64,000 nucleotides of DNA from Palsa-506 sp963836355 (GTDB lineage: Bacteria; Actinomycetota; Actinomycetes; Streptosporangiales; Streptosporangiaceae): NCBI GenBank assembly GCA_963836355.1, contig CAWIJO010000007.1, positions 713,280 through 777,279 on the forward strand, in the 5' to 3' direction. Positions within the stretch are counted from its first letter, which is position 1. The number at the start of each line of letters is the position of its first letter. Under the pieces are notes generated by a model, which was not told the DNA's origin, searched no databases, and was given only the letters and a program-made list of their open reading frames with translations. Below are positions 9,133 through 18,765 of this stretch, piece by piece. The position numbers and the translations under genes are program-made.

Positions 9133-9660
9133 ATGCGCGCCGCCGCTGAGTCGGCCACGCCCGTCCCGGCGGCCGCCTGGCTTTCGCCGCTGGTTCCGGT
9201 GCTGGAGCTGGAACAGGTCAGCAAGGAGTATCCGGGGTGGCCGGCGGTGCGGGCGCTAGATCAGGCCAGCCTGGCGGTGGCCGCGGGGGAACTGGTCACG
9301 ATCGTGGGCCCATCCGGGTCGGGCAAGAGCACGCTGCTGCACCTGATGGGCACCCTGGACCGGCCCACCACCGGGACGGTGCGGGTCACCGGCCTGGACA
9401 CAGCGCAGATGAAAGACCGGCAACTGTCGGCGCTGCGGGCTTCCCGGATCGGGTTCGTGTTCCAGCAGTTCTTCCTCGCCGAACGCCAGACCGTGCTGGC
9501 CAACGTCGCCGGCGGGCTGCTCTATGCCGGCATCCGTCGCGCTGAGCGCCGCCGTCTGGCCGCCAGCGCGCTCGCCGCGGTCGGGCTGGCGCACCGGGCC
9601 AGCGCCCGGCCGACCCAGCTATCAGGTGGGGAACGGCAGCGGGTCGCCATCGCCCAGCAC
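9133..9660 (+). pseudogene. MacB/LolD-type ABC transporter ATPase, truncated after the signature motif
   Basis: The ATG at 9133 opens LELEQVSKEYPG..., then Walker A GPSGSGKST (about residue 58), Q-loop FVFQQFF and ABC signature LSGGERQRVAIAQ. After that the sequence loses similarity: the expected ARAL...LADEPTGNLD (Walker B), D-loop and H-loop are absent. The frame drifts on to 9753. It would have powered an FtsX/MacB-like permease with the upstream adaptor, and no permease is present. The break near 9,660 joins unrelated minus-strand sequence, so a deletion or rearrangement ended the gene. Confidence 0.85.
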
Positions 9661-10012
9661 GCCGACCTGAGCGAACGCGTCCGCGCTGAGCCCGCATGCG
9701 ATGATGGGGCTCGCCATATGCGATTCCTACCAGGTCGTTCGCCCCCCGGGTAGCGCACCGGCCGCGACCGTCAGGAACAGAGCCGGTACGGTGGCGATGG
9801 CGCCAGCACTGACGGAACCGGCCCAGCCGATGTGCATGCCGACCCACTCGACCGAGGGCTGGCGACCTGACAGCATGGGGCAAGCCAGACTCGAAGCTGC
9901 GAGATTTCATTGGCCGCTGCGTTGCGTATCGGTGTCGGCGATACCTGGAGGGACGATCTTGCCTTGGTCGATTTCCTGGGATAGTTCGGCCTTGGCGGTG
10001 AGGGCTCCCTCG
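9661..10012. other. Relics on the minus strand, not assignable
   Basis: On the minus strand a frame from about 9,880 reads a hydrophobic segment (WAGSVSAGAIATVPALF) ending at a stop near 9,735. A second frame, MASPIIACGLSADAF, is cut at the ABC junction near 9,657. Both look like ends of membrane or secreted proteins but neither is identifiable. Confidence 0.3.
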
Positions 10013-10540
10013 TCCAGTACGCCGGAACCCGCGGCGCGGGAGATCGCGTCGCCGCCGCGGCCGCGCCGTCTGCGCCACCGGCCCGCGCCACCGCGGCGGC
10101 GCCCGGGCTTGCGGCCAGCGCAGCCGGGTCCCGCCAGATGATCTCGCTGATCAGATGCCCGGACACCGGTCGGCGAACAGCAGCGCGCCGCGGAACCCAG
10201 CGATTTCCGCCAGCCACGGGACGGCGGTATCCCCGAACACCTCGATGGCGTCCTCGAACGCTGCCCGCCCGGCCTCCATCCGCGTCAGCCGGACCCCCTC
10301 CCCGCCGGGCAATTTCGCCGCGCAGCGGCGCTACTGCCTGCTCGCTGTCCAGCAGCGCATCGTGCGACACCCAGGGTGATTCGAGTACCGCGGCCCGAGC
10401 TCGGGGCTCGCCAGCAGCGACATCCCCAGATTGGCTCGCTGGCCCACGCCCGCCGGGCGGACCTCGCTCTCGATGTAACAGACAGATTCGCCCAGCCGAA
10501 GCGGATCCGCGGTGATCAGGTTGAGCCGGGCATGCAACAC
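10013..10540 (-). pseudogene. Double ABM-like (antibiotic biosynthesis monooxygenase fold) protein, frameshifted
   Basis: A GTG at 10540 has a good ribosome site (GGGAG, 5 bases). Frame one reads ARLNLITADPLRLGESVCYI, then GMSLLASPELG. Frame two reads VSHDALLDSEQAVAPLRGEI. Frame three reads VRLTRMEAGRAAFEDAIEVF, then AEIAGFRGALLFADR, and frame two resumes with LISEIIWRDPAALAASP. Together they describe two consecutive ferredoxin-like ABM domains of about 90 residues each. At least three frameshifts are needed, so this is a relic. The family assignment is from pattern only. Confidence 0.5.
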
Positions 10541-10860
10541 GGCGACTCCCAGGAAAGGTCACCCTGGCCGGCGACCGTAGCGAGGAGCAGGCCGGCCATC
10601 GCGCCGACCAGTGCCAAAAACGGCACACTCCCCTTGAGGTACCGGCGAAGCCGGAAGGTGAAGCGGGTACGTGCCGACGGCAACCTCGTCGCCAGCGAGC
10701 CGCTGCCGCCACCCGCGGGTTTCGCGGCGCCGTGCGCGGCCGGGCCGGCCGCTACAGCGCTAACAGCAGCGCCAGCTGGCCCACGATCATGGCAGCCCGG
10801 CAGCCCGGTCAGTCGCTCGTTCTCGCTGGATAGCTCTTCCCACCCGTTGTGATCCGCCAT
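10516..10860 (-). CDS. Small hypothetical protein with one membrane segment
   Basis: ATG at 10860 with a strong ribosome site (GGAGG, 5 bases). The 114-residue product starts MADHNGWEELSSENERLTGL, has a low-complexity Ala/Gly middle, then the stretch FRLRRYLKGSVPFLALVGAM, continuing hydrophobic through AGLLLATV as a probable membrane helix. The C-terminus overlaps the ABM-like relic. The middle may hide a frameshift, because another frame offers the hydrophobic MIVGQLALLLAL. No family recognised. Confidence 0.45.
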   Translation of the reverse strand: MADHNGWEELSSENERLTGLPGCHDRGPAGAAVSAVAAGPAAHGAAKPAGGGSGSLATRLPSARTRFTFRLRRYLKGSVPFLALVGAMAGLLLATVAGQGDLSWESPCCMPGST

Positions 10861-11478
10861 CGGTTCCTCCCCCCGTGCGCGACGCCCGGGCACTGGCGCC
10901 GCTGCGGTGTTGGGCCGCACCCTCCGACACGCCGGAGCCCGTGTCTTCAACGCAGAACTGCTCATCACTGAATGACTCGTCCATGTTTCCCCATGGCCGG
11001 TCCGGTTTGACAGGGGCCAAGGTCCCGCCGAGATGCCGAAATCCTGGATTGGCTCCGGGGTGGGCTGACGTGGCCGGCGCCCTGCCGTAACGCCCGCGAT
11101 GCTGCCGGGCGGCGAACCCGGTGGCAACGCAGGGTGCGCCCGGGCGGCGAGGACTTTCGGCACCGCCGGTAATACCCGCTGATGACATGATCGCGATCTG
11201 GGCTATGCCGGGCGGTGCCGGCGAGGCTGGTTCTGGGGCGGAGGATCAGACCGGCTCAGATAGGGGTGGCGTTCATGGCTTCAGGCCGGCCGAACGGCGT
11301 GTCCCTTGACACCTGATCAAGCACGGCCTTGCCGTCACCCTGACAGCGAGCAGGCCTGGGATCTCACCCAGAGTCCGCCGCCAGGCCCGTTCCGATCGCA
11401 GCAGCCGATACCCGGAACGTCCGTCAACAAGTAGCCGATGAGCGGGTCCTACGCGAGCGGCGCGGAGTCAGCAGGCTC
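10861..11478. other. Stretch of about 620 bp without a supported gene
   Basis: I find no frame with recognisable similarity or convincing ribosome sites on either strand, apart from the GGAGG belonging to the gene starting at 10860. Confidence 0.4.
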
Positions 11479-11871
11479 CTAGTACTTCGCGCCCTTGCGC
11501 CACGCCATCTCCTGCAGTTCGAATGTGTTGCCGTCAGGATCGGAGAAGTCTGCTCCTTTAACGCCGCCCCCGAAGTCCTGGATTTCGCCGATCTCTACAC
11601 CTCGGCGGACAAGCTCGGCACGCGCCCCGGTGATGTCCTCCACAACCAGGTGCAAGCCTCTAACACTGCCGGGTTCTCCAGCGTACACATCCAGCCCTGT
11701 CCCAAAACCGACCGAGCAACCCGAGCCCTCTGGTGTCAACTGGACGACCCGGACGCCCTCGCTGGGCTGCACGTCAAAGTCCTTCTTGAAGCCGAGCTTG
11801 TCAGCATAGAAGGCGATGGCTCGGTCCACGTCCGAAACCGGGAGCGGGATCAGTTCCAGCCTCATCTGCAT
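11479..11871 (-). CDS. VOC-family (glyoxalase/bleomycin-resistance fold) protein
   Basis: Starting at the ATG at 11871 (GGGGG ribosome site), the product has 130 residues and is full length. It begins RLELIPLPVSDVDRAIAFYA and ends FSDPDGNTFELQEM, the first and last strands of the paired beta-alpha-beta-beta-beta modules. The final Glu (FELQ) is a usual metal ligand, while the first-strand position has Pro rather than the usual His or Gln. VOC proteins include dioxygenases, isomerases and drug-binding proteins; the substrate is unknown. Intact despite decayed surroundings. Confidence 0.9.
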   Translation of the reverse strand: MQMRLELIPLPVSDVDRAIAFYADKLGFKKDFDVQPSEGVRVVQLTPEGSGCSVGFGTGLDVYAGEPGSVRGLHLVVEDITGARAELVRRGVEIGEIQDFGGGVKGADFSDPDGNTFELQEMAWRKGAKY

Positions 11872-12050
11872 CGGAGTCGAGCCCCCTTGACCTGTTCTCG
11901 TCCGAGCGATCATTCCATACCGCCGCCGACATCCGCTCACTGCCGCGTCGCGTGCCCGCTGAGCACGCGAGCGGCTCAACCGGATCTGCCGCTGTCCAGC
12001 TCGCTTGACTGACGACCGGATAGGCGCGACTTCCTCGGCACGATGACGAC

Positions 12051-12239
12051 GTGCCGGTCTGCGATGCGTGCGTGAGCGACCTGCTCTATTGCGACAGGCA
12101 TGACGCCTACTTCTGTCCCGTCTGCGACCGGTGGCAGGAACAGGCGTGCACCGATTCCGAGTGCACCTACTGCCCTGGTCGTCCGGAACGACCCAGCATC
12201 TGCGACCACCCGGATCGGCACTACAAGACCCACGACTGA
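12051..12239 (+). CDS. Small cysteine-rich zinc-ribbon-like protein
   Basis: The 62-residue product from a GTG at 12051 has nine cysteines, several as CxxC pairs (CDAC, CPVC, CTYC), plus many His and Asp. It therefore probably binds one or two zinc ions. The frame extends upstream without a better start (residues RHDDD), so the true start is uncertain. No partner gene is evident and no family is recognised. Confidence 0.55.
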   Translation: MPVCDACVSDLLYCDRHDAYFCPVCDRWQEQACTDSECTYCPGRPERPSICDHPDRHYKTHD

Positions 12240-12670
12240 TCGCGCGCAGCTGCCGCCGATCGCGCGTCAGGTGGGAGTGGACACCGGGCGTTCAGGGCGG
12301 TCTGGACGGACGCCGGGCACGGGCCGGACCAGCTGCCTGACGCCTGGACCGGTTCGCCTTCCTGCTCGGCGGCAGCGGCAGTGAGCGGCTGGCCTGCCCA
12401 TGACTAGCATCGCGGGCTGGCCGGGCAGCTGTCCCCGGGGGTCAGGGCGGCGACCGCGCCGCGAGTTTCATCGCGGGCTACGGGCTCAGCTCAGCGGCTG
12501 GGCCGGCCGGGTATCGGCTTGCTGGTGTGTGCGGCCGTCGTTAGGGTTGTAGTCCGCGCCGCGGGGCCGGATCAGTTCCCTGGTATTCCCATGGTGACCG
12601 GCAAGCCAGCCACGGTGCTCTGCCTGGCAAGCGGATGTGCTGCCGGGTTGCCCGCCACAGGAGCAATCGG
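12240..12670. other. Stretch without a supported gene
   Basis: Nothing recognisable between the cysteine-rich protein and the oxidoreductase relic. Confidence 0.4.
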
Positions 12671-13653
12671 ATGACCGTCCGGTCCGCTGGGGAATCCTCG
12701 CCACCGGCGGCATCGCCCGTGCCTTCGCGCAGGATCTCGCGCTGCAGCCCGGCGGTGAGGCTGCCGCCGCTGGTCCCGGTCCCGGGCTTCGGCGGACGCG
12801 TTCGGGGACGAATTCGGCGTACCGCACCGGCACGCGAGCTACCAGGCCCTTGTCAGCGATCCGGATGTCGATGCCGTGTACGTGTCAACGCCTCACCCCG
12901 GCCATCACGACGCCGCGCTGCTCGCGATCAGCGCGGGTAAGGCCGTGCTCGCCGAGAAGCCGTTCGCCATGGACGCCGCCCGGCCGCGCGAGATGACCGG
13001 CGCCGCGCGGCCAGGGAACGTTCCTCATGGAAGCAATGTGGACGCGGTTCCTGCCGCACATCGCGCGGGTGCGGGAGATCCTCGCCGCCAGAACGCTCGG
13101 CGATGCCGCCTGCCTGACCGCCGGGCGCGGGCAGTGGTCCGCCCCCGATCCGCAGTTCCGGCTGTCCGCGCCGGAACCGGGCGGCGGGGCCCTGCTGGAC
13201 CTTGGCATATACCCGGTCTCGTTCGCGAGCCTGGTGCTTGGCGTGCCGACCCAGATCACCGCGGTCAGCCATCCGGCGTTTACCGGCGTTGACGCCACCA
13301 CGTCGATGATCTTCCAGTACGACAGCGGCGCCCACGCGGTACTGACCACGACCTTGCTGGCCGCACCGGGCAACCCCGCCGCCATCTACGGCACCGCGGC
13401 CAGGATAGAGATCGACGGCTGGTTTTACACCCCGGCCGCGTTCCGCGTGATCGCGCGTGACGGCACCGGACTGGAGCGCTACGAACAACCCCATGAAGGG
13501 CGCGGGCTGCGGGGCCAGGCCGCCGAGGTGGGCCGCTGTCTTCGCGCCGGGCTGCTAGAAAGCCCGCTGCTCCCGCTGGATGAGACGTACACGATCATGC
13601 AGGCTATGGACGAGGTCCGCCGGCCGACCGCCTTGCCCTGCCCACCAGCCTGA
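12671..13653 (+). pseudogene. Gfo/Idh/MocA-family oxidoreductase, frameshifted several times
   Basis: The sequence can be read through as a typical NAD(P)-dependent oxidoreductase. It runs ATG at 12671, then after an immediate frameshift RPVRWGILATGGIARAFAQD (Rossmann start, GxxxxG), then in another frame RASADAFGDEFGVPHRHASY and DAVYVSTPHPGHHDAALLAI, with the catalytic-lysine motif AGKAVLAEKPFA. After further shifts near 13,000-13,025 comes the C-terminal domain, MEAMWTRFLPHI to EIDGWFYTP to a stop at 13653. At least three frameshifts break it. These enzymes oxidise sugars, inositols or trans-dihydrodiols; the substrate here is unknown. Confidence 0.85.
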
Positions 13654-14090
13654 CCGCGCCCGGCCGCGAGGCCCGCGACGTCCCGGCTGTGCCCGGCCCG
13701 CAGCACGCACAACGCCCGCCGCTTCAGCGGCCAGCATGTCACGACATGCAGCAGCCCCCGGACGGAGAGGCCAGCGCCAGGGCGCACACCAAGCCGATCA
13801 CGACCGGGCAAAGAAGACGGCCAACTTCATCACGGAACGTCACCTAGGATTTAGCTGCAGGCACCCGATATCCGCGTTCGATCTGCGCGGCTTCCGCTGC
13901 TTGGAGCCCTGCGGCGAGCCAGCCTCATAAAGATCAATTCTGTCGCGCGCGGAGTCCTTGCTTCGAGCTCGCTGGCCTGCTGGCCTGTCACCGGCCGTAG
14001 CACAAGTCAACACGTAGCCGATGACCGGTAGTTCAGCTGAGCTAGGCCTTAGCGTGCGGGTTTGCTTCTGCTGCGGGCCGGGTGTCTTCG
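13654..14090. other. Stretch without a supported gene
   Basis: No recognisable frame on either strand. Confidence 0.4.
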
Positions 14091-14822
14091 CTAGCTCCAG
14101 CGAACGCGGATCTGCTTCCACCGGTCAGCGACTGCTGCGTCGCCGGTGATCGTGACGGCCGCGGGCCGGTTCCACAGCCACAGGTAGATGTCCGTTGCGC
14201 TGCCGCGCACGGTGACATCAGCGAGCATGTCCTCGCCCGGGGGCCGGGTTGCTGTCACCCCGCGGGGCCCGAGGGTGACCAGCCATGGCGCGTCCCCGGC
14301 GGCCTCGATCCGCAGCGTGCCGGGCGGCAGCGTCCTGGGCCGCGCGGCGAACCCGGTGAGGACCTCATCAATGCCGTCCAGCGCCAGCGCGTGATCGAAC
14401 GGGCTGGCAGAACGGCAGGCGGCCTGCGCGTCGGCGCGGTGGATGGCCGTCTCATGGGCCTGGCGCCGCGCCCAGAAGGCCAGCGGGCAGGAAGCCGGCA
14501 GGAACGTGAAGCACCCCAGGTCGCCGGGCGCGTCGCGCAGCGCCTGCACCAGCGCCCGGTGGCCGTCACCGAACCAGCCGATCAGCAACGGATCGGCCGG
14601 CCCGGTCCCGACCCGGTCACCGGTGACGTCATCGTTGTCCGCCAGCGCGCCGCCGACGATGGACGCCGCCCAGCGGTGAACGCCGCCCACATGCGTCACC
14701 AGGTCACGAACCTGCCATCCAGGACAGCCCGGGACGGCCGCATCCAGGCCAGCGCTCCGGGCCGCATCCGCCAGCCGCGGGCCCTCGGCCGCAAGCTGAT
14801 CAATATGCTCCTCGATTTCCAT
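14091..14822 (-). CDS. Maleylpyruvate isomerase-family mycothiol-dependent enzyme (MDMPI)
   Basis: Starting at ATG 14822 (AGGCGG upstream), the product has 243 residues. The N-terminal DinB/MDMPI-type four-helix domain shows VPGCPGWQVRDLVTHVGGVH, with the metal-binding His, and AHETAIHRADAQ with further His and Asp ligands. The C-terminal domain (from about residue 165) is the small alpha/beta MDMPI_C module ending ITGDAAVADRWKQIRVRW. Such proteins use the actinobacterial thiol mycothiol in isomerisation or detoxification, which supports an actinomycete host. The actual substrate is unknown. Confidence 0.9.
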   Translation of the reverse strand: MEIEEHIDQLAAEGPRLADAARSAGLDAAVPGCPGWQVRDLVTHVGGVHRWAASIVGGALADNDDVTGDRVGTGPADPLLIGWFGDGHRALVQALRDAPGDLGCFTFLPASCPLAFWARRQAHETAIHRADAQAACRSASPFDHALALDGIDEVLTGFAARPRTLPPGTLRIEAAGDAPWLVTLGPRGVTATRPPGEDMLADVTVRGSATDIYLWLWNRPAAVTITGDAAVADRWKQIRVRWS

Positions 14823-15368
14823 GCCGCCTATTGTGGCCCCGGGCCCGGCGGCCAACGAAGCCGCCGCGAGCCTGCCCTGAGTCTCCCCCTGCCGCCTCGA
14901 CCGCGGTCACGAACGGATGCTGACCGCCGCAGGGACCCCGCGCGCCGAACCTCGAGGTCAGGAGCACAACGGCACCCTCGCCGTCACCCAGAACCACCAC
15001 GGCAAACCGCCGGGACCTGAACCAGCCAGCCAGAAACCGCCCGCACATCCGGATCTGCCGCATTCAGCGAGCGTCAAGCCAGGCCGGATCTGGCCACCAG
15101 TGGCCGAACGTTGCTCGCCCTATCGACGGGCACCTGGCCTCGTCGGCGATCTCCCGGCTCACGCACGCCGCGGCGAACCGGCGGCCAACATAGGGCTACG
15201 CCGATCGACAGCATCACGCTGAGTGACGGGAAAATCCATGGAGAACGCTCGCCGAGCCGCCCAATTGAGAGCGGCTTCACCCGGCGTGACAGCGCTGCTT
15301 GTGCTGCCACAAAGCTGGTTAATCTGCGCGTGCGGCGTATCGGCTTGTGCAGCGGCGACTCGCCGGTG
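14823..15368. other. Stretch of about 550 bp without a supported gene
   Basis: No recognisable frame on either strand. Confidence 0.4.
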
Positions 15369-15595
15369 TCAGTAATAGTCAGTCATCAGCTTGCGCATCC
15401 AGGCCGGCTCCCGGATCGGGTCGCGTGGCTGGAACTCGGTCGTGTAGGGCTTGATGTCGAGGATGGGGGTGCCGTCGATGGCATCCAGCCCCCGTATGGT
15501 CAGCTCGAGTCCGGCGACATCCAGCAGGGCACAGCGGGACGCGCCGAGGAGGTTGGGGCCGACCGGGGAGTGGCCGGCTTGCACGCCAACCCGGC
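15369..15595 (-). pseudogene. trmO: TrmO (YaeB/UPF0066) C-terminal fragment
   Basis: The last 71 residues match the end of TrmO, the SAM-dependent enzyme that methylates N6 of t6A37 in tRNA: GHSPVGPNLLG (family: R-P-N-P-I-G), then LTIRGLDAIDGTPILDIKPY and REPAWMRKLMTDYY. The conserved S-P-x-R-P-N-P segment is partly altered (SPVGPN). The N-terminal half is missing and replaced at about 15,595 by a plus-strand integrase fragment, so the junction is a recombination or deletion scar. Confidence 0.75.
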
Positions 15596-15616
15596 GGCTG
15601 GCATTAGCGGCTTCCT

Positions 15617-15861
15617 CGCCGGGTACGCGGGCTGACCCGCCAGGCGTATGAGCTGGACCTGCGCCAGTCTGCCGGGCCCCACACGCTGCGCCACGCGTTC
15701 ATCACCGCCGCGCAAAATGCCGGGGTGCCGCTGCGCGACGTCCAGGAAGCGGCCTCTCACGCCGACCCGCGCACCACATGGGCTATGACCGGGCCAGGAC
15801 ATCCCTGGACCGGCACGCCACCTATATCGTCGCCGCCTACGTCGCTGGTGCCGCTAGGTAA
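15617..15861 (+). pseudogene. Tyrosine recombinase (integrase) C-terminal fragment, frameshifted
   Basis: The frame LTRQAYELDLRQ...AGPHTLRHAFITAA carries the HxLRH box of tyrosine recombinases, continuing VPLRDVQEAASHADPRTT. Near 15,775 a frameshift leads to YDRARTSLDRHATYIVAAYV and the stop at 15861. The catalytic Tyr would be in YDRAR. This family serves integrative plasmids and phages of actinobacteria. Only the last third of the gene remains. Confidence 0.8.
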
Positions 15862-16133
15862 CTGGCGCCGACCGGGATAGTTCCGCCTGGCCGGCCACCG
15901 GTCAGGCAGAAACCCGCGGAAAACTTCAACCTCAAGCAGCACATCCGCATCACCGTGTGTGCAGGCGAAGGTACGCGAGCCGCCGTTCGGCGCTGCTTGG
16001 TCGTTCACGTGGCCAAGGTTGGTGGTCGTCCATATGGAATATTCGGTCGGCGTACAGGACTCGTCCTTTGCCTCTGGTGCGAGTCGGCGCTGCAGGTTCA
16101 TGCTGATCACAACCTGACGGCGAAGGAGGGACC

Positions 16134-16634
16134 ATGGAGGTTCAGCGAGGCCGTTTCACGGCTGACATTGATGGCGACTTCGTCGTCTTCCTGATCGGGA
16201 TGCGGTTCAACCATCCGCTGCGTATCCGCAAGTGGTGGCCGGTGGCGTCGGCCATGCCCAGGATGCTGAAGGTGCTGAGCCAGCATCCGGAACTGGGCTG
16301 CCTCGGATTCCAGCAGTGGTTTGGGCGGACAACAATACTGGTCCAGTACTGGCGGGACTTCGACTCCCTGGACCGGTTCGCCAGGGACAGAGACCTACCG
16401 CACCTGGAGCCGTGGCGGCGGTTCAACCGCGCGGTCCGGGCCTCAGGCGACGTCGGGATCTGGCACGAGACGTTCAAGGTCCGGGCCGGCGAGTACGAGG
16501 CCGTCTACGGCAATATGCCGGTCTTCGGCCTCGCGGCAGCTGCGAGGCCTTTGCCCACCGCCCAGAAGGCTAACACCGCAGCCGCCCGCATCGGTGCCAG
16601 CGCGACGGACGAGCCGGCAGTCGAGCCGTACTGA
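16134..16634 (+). CDS. DUF4188-family (monooxygenase-like) protein
   Basis: The 166-residue product starts at an ATG behind AAGGAGGG. DUF4188 features are visible: VFLIGMRFNHPLRIRKWWPV, PELGCLGFQQWFGRTTILVQ and WRDFDSLDRFARD, then HLEPWRRFNRA and IWHETFKVRAGEYEAVYGNM. The fold is a dimeric alpha-beta barrel like haem-degrading and monooxygenase-type ABM proteins. The biochemical role is not established. The gene is complete and probably monocistronic, surrounded by relics. Confidence 0.9.
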   Translation: MEVQRGRFTADIDGDFVVFLIGMRFNHPLRIRKWWPVASAMPRMLKVLSQHPELGCLGFQQWFGRTTILVQYWRDFDSLDRFARDRDLPHLEPWRRFNRAVRASGDVGIWHETFKVRAGEYEAVYGNMPVFGLAAAARPLPTAQKANTAAARIGASATDEPAVEPY

Positions 16635-16734
16635 AGCCGGCGGCCCGCTGAACGCCATTGGGCTAGGCGGTGCCTGATGCCCGGTGGTCCGGGAGGGATA
16701 CGAGCATGGCCGGGTGGCAGTCCAGATTGAGCGG

Positions 16735-17245
16735 ATGAAAGCGTGCATTAACGGCGCAGTCGGGGTGACCATCCTGGCGCGCCGGTTAGCCCGGCGGAGC
16801 TGGCGGCGTCGGCTGCGGGGGCGATGGCCGCGGGAGCGGAGGCGATTCACCTGCACCCGCGCCGCACGGACGGTGGCGAGTCGCTGCTGGCCGCCGATGT
16901 GGGAGCGGCCGTGGCGGCGGTGCGGCAGGCCTTCCCGGATACGCCGGTAGGAGTATCCACCGCCTTGTGGATCGCGTCCCGGCGGCCGGAGCGGTGGCAG
17001 CAGCCGATGAGATTCTCCGCCACCTCGACGAGCTCGGCGTGACGGCGCCCCGTCTCCTGCGCGGGGAACAGCAGGCATGCTGGCTGCTGCTAGCCCATGC
17101 GGGCACGCTCGGGCTGCCCTCCCGTATCGGCCTGGAAGACACCAGCGCGGCAGGCTCCGTCTCGAGCCGCATGCTGGCAGTGAACGTCTCAAAGTCAGCT
17201 AGCTTGGCCGAATCCCGCTCCGACCCGCGGGCGCTGAGCCGCTAG
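16735..17245 (+). pseudogene. BKACE-family (beta-keto acid cleavage enzyme) relic
   Basis: An ATG at 16735 opens LKACINGA-like sequence (MKACINGAVGVT). A second frame carries AAGAEAIHLHPRRTDGGESL, then AVRQAFPDTPVGVSTALWI, with the HxHPR metal-binding motif. A third frame resumes at DELGVTAPRLLRGEQQACWL and GTLGLPSRIGLEDT. The central part of the barrel, about 80 residues between the GVSTALWI and DELGVTAPRL segments, is deleted, and there are at least two frameshifts. Intact enzymes use zinc and acetyl-CoA to cleave beta-keto acids. Confidence 0.75.
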
Positions 17246-17667
17246 CGGAGGGTGGCTGCATCCGAGCGGACCCAGACCAGGCGCACCGTCCCGCCACCAA
17301 GATCGGTGACCCATGCCTGCCACCGGCGCAGGTCATGGATCTGCTGGGTGAATGGGACGCTCATAAGCAGCCAGGAAGGGGGCAAGCCCCGCAAGTGACG
17401 CGACCTGCCACCCCCGCCACGCGCCGTCCTCAGCCCCCGGCAGTTCGGCGGTCCCAACGGCAGACGCGCACATCGGGTAGCGACTGCAAGCAATGTCATC
17501 CCCGACGAGGTCCTGGGCTTCCCGATGGCAGGCGGCGGTGGGCAGTCCCGGTGTCCGCGGCGGCCGGATGGGGCAGGACGAAGGCAGGACTGGCGGTTGC
17601 GGCGCCCGCGCTCTGTCCGGGCCCGGGGCGGCGGGGCGGCCGCCCCGCATTCGTGGAGGAGCACGCG
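17246..17667. other. Stretch without a supported gene
   Basis: Nothing recognisable. The end holds the GGAGGAG ribosome site of the PPC-domain gene. Confidence 0.4.
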
Positions 17668-18114
17668 ATGAAAGCCAAGGTTGTCCAGGACGCCGACGTC
17701 GTCACCTACGTGGTGGTCTGCGACCCCGGCGATGAGGCAGTCGCCGCGCTGACGCAGTTCGCGCGCGCCGAGCGCCTGGAAGCCGCGCAGATCACTGCCG
17801 TCGGCGGCTTCGAGCGCGCCACCGTAGGCTGGTTCGACCGGGCGGCCAAGCGGTTCCGCCACATCCCGGTTGACCAGCCGTGCGAGGTGCTGTCGCTGGC
17901 CGGTGATGTCGCCGAAGGGCAAGACGGCCCGAGCCTGAACCTGCACGTCGTGCTCGGGCTGGCCGATGGGACCACACGCGGCGGCCACCTCATCGACGGG
18001 CAGGTGTTCCCCACCCTGGAGGCTATCGTGACCGAGACCCCAGCGCAGCTGCGCAGGGTGATGCGCCCCGACCTCGGCGTCGCACTTATCGATCTCGACC
18101 GGTCCGAATCCTGA
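17668..18114 (+). CDS. PPC-domain (DUF296, PCC-type) protein
   Basis: Starting at ATG 17668 (GGAGGAG, 6 bases) the product has 148 residues. The single PPC domain shows ITAVGGFERATVGWFDR, VLSLAGDVAEGQDGPSLNLH and LADGTTRGGHLIDGQVF; the LHVVLG/GGHL strands are typical. Plant AT-hook proteins carry this domain, and the bacterial single-domain forms are trimeric and of unknown role, sometimes annotated as DNA-binding. The gene appears intact. The frame opens upstream but only this start has a ribosome site. Confidence 0.88.
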   Translation: MKAKVVQDADVVTYVVVCDPGDEAVAALTQFARAERLEAAQITAVGGFERATVGWFDRAAKRFRHIPVDQPCEVLSLAGDVAEGQDGPSLNLHVVLGLADGTTRGGHLIDGQVFPTLEAIVTETPAQLRRVMRPDLGVALIDLDRSES

Positions 18115-18305
18115 CCTGGCTGCAAGACCCCTGGTCCCGTCGGCGGCCTGAGTGACCCCTCGCTTAGGAGGCATTCCCCCAGCGTCGCCAGATGCAGCTG
18201 GATGCAGCCTGATGTGCCGTCTGACCCGAAAATAGGGCCTCAGCCGGGCGCGCGGCAGCGCCGGCGGAGACGGCTCACTGGCCCGCCGGTGATTGTGGTC
18301 AGGGG

Positions 18306-18765
18306 TCAGGCCGCCGGGGTGGTGGCTGCCTGGCCGGGTTCGGGTTCGGGGATGCGGCAGAGGGTGACCTCGAGGCCGGGTGCTTCGAGCTCGCGGACGT
18401 GATAGTCGATCTTGCGGCGGTTCTGGGCGCGGCGCTGGTAGTAGTCGGGGCCAAGGTCCGCATACCGCATGCCGGGGCTGGATAGCAGCGTGTGGTAGAC
18501 CTTCAGCTGGGGTGTTGCCGACCGCGACGCAGGCCTTGTTCTTGCCGCGGCTGCGGGCAAGCTTGCGGTAGCGGGCCCCCTCGCGGGTCTGGGTCCTCCC
18601 GGCGCAGACGGCGGTCTCGCCGAGGACGCCGCCCAGGTAGGTGTTGCCCTTCTTGTGCCGGGCCTGGCCTTTGCGCTTGCCGGACTGCTTGTCCAGCGGG
18701 GCGCGCCCGGCCCAGGACACCAGGTGACCCCCGGTGGCGAACCTGGTCTTATCGACGCCTTCGAC
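18306..18765 (-). mobile_element. IS110-family transposase, C-terminal relic (copy 1)
   Basis: The Transposase_20 half of an IS110 DEDD transposase is recognisable: TRFATGGHLVSWAGRAPLDK, then NTYLGGVLGETAVCAGRTQT and YRKLARSRGKNKACVAVGN. A frameshift near 18,510 leads to YHTLLSSPGMRYADLGPDYY and the stop at 18306. The catalytic N-terminal RuvC-like domain is missing. The upstream edge joins a YciI fragment at about 18,762. Confidence 0.85.
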
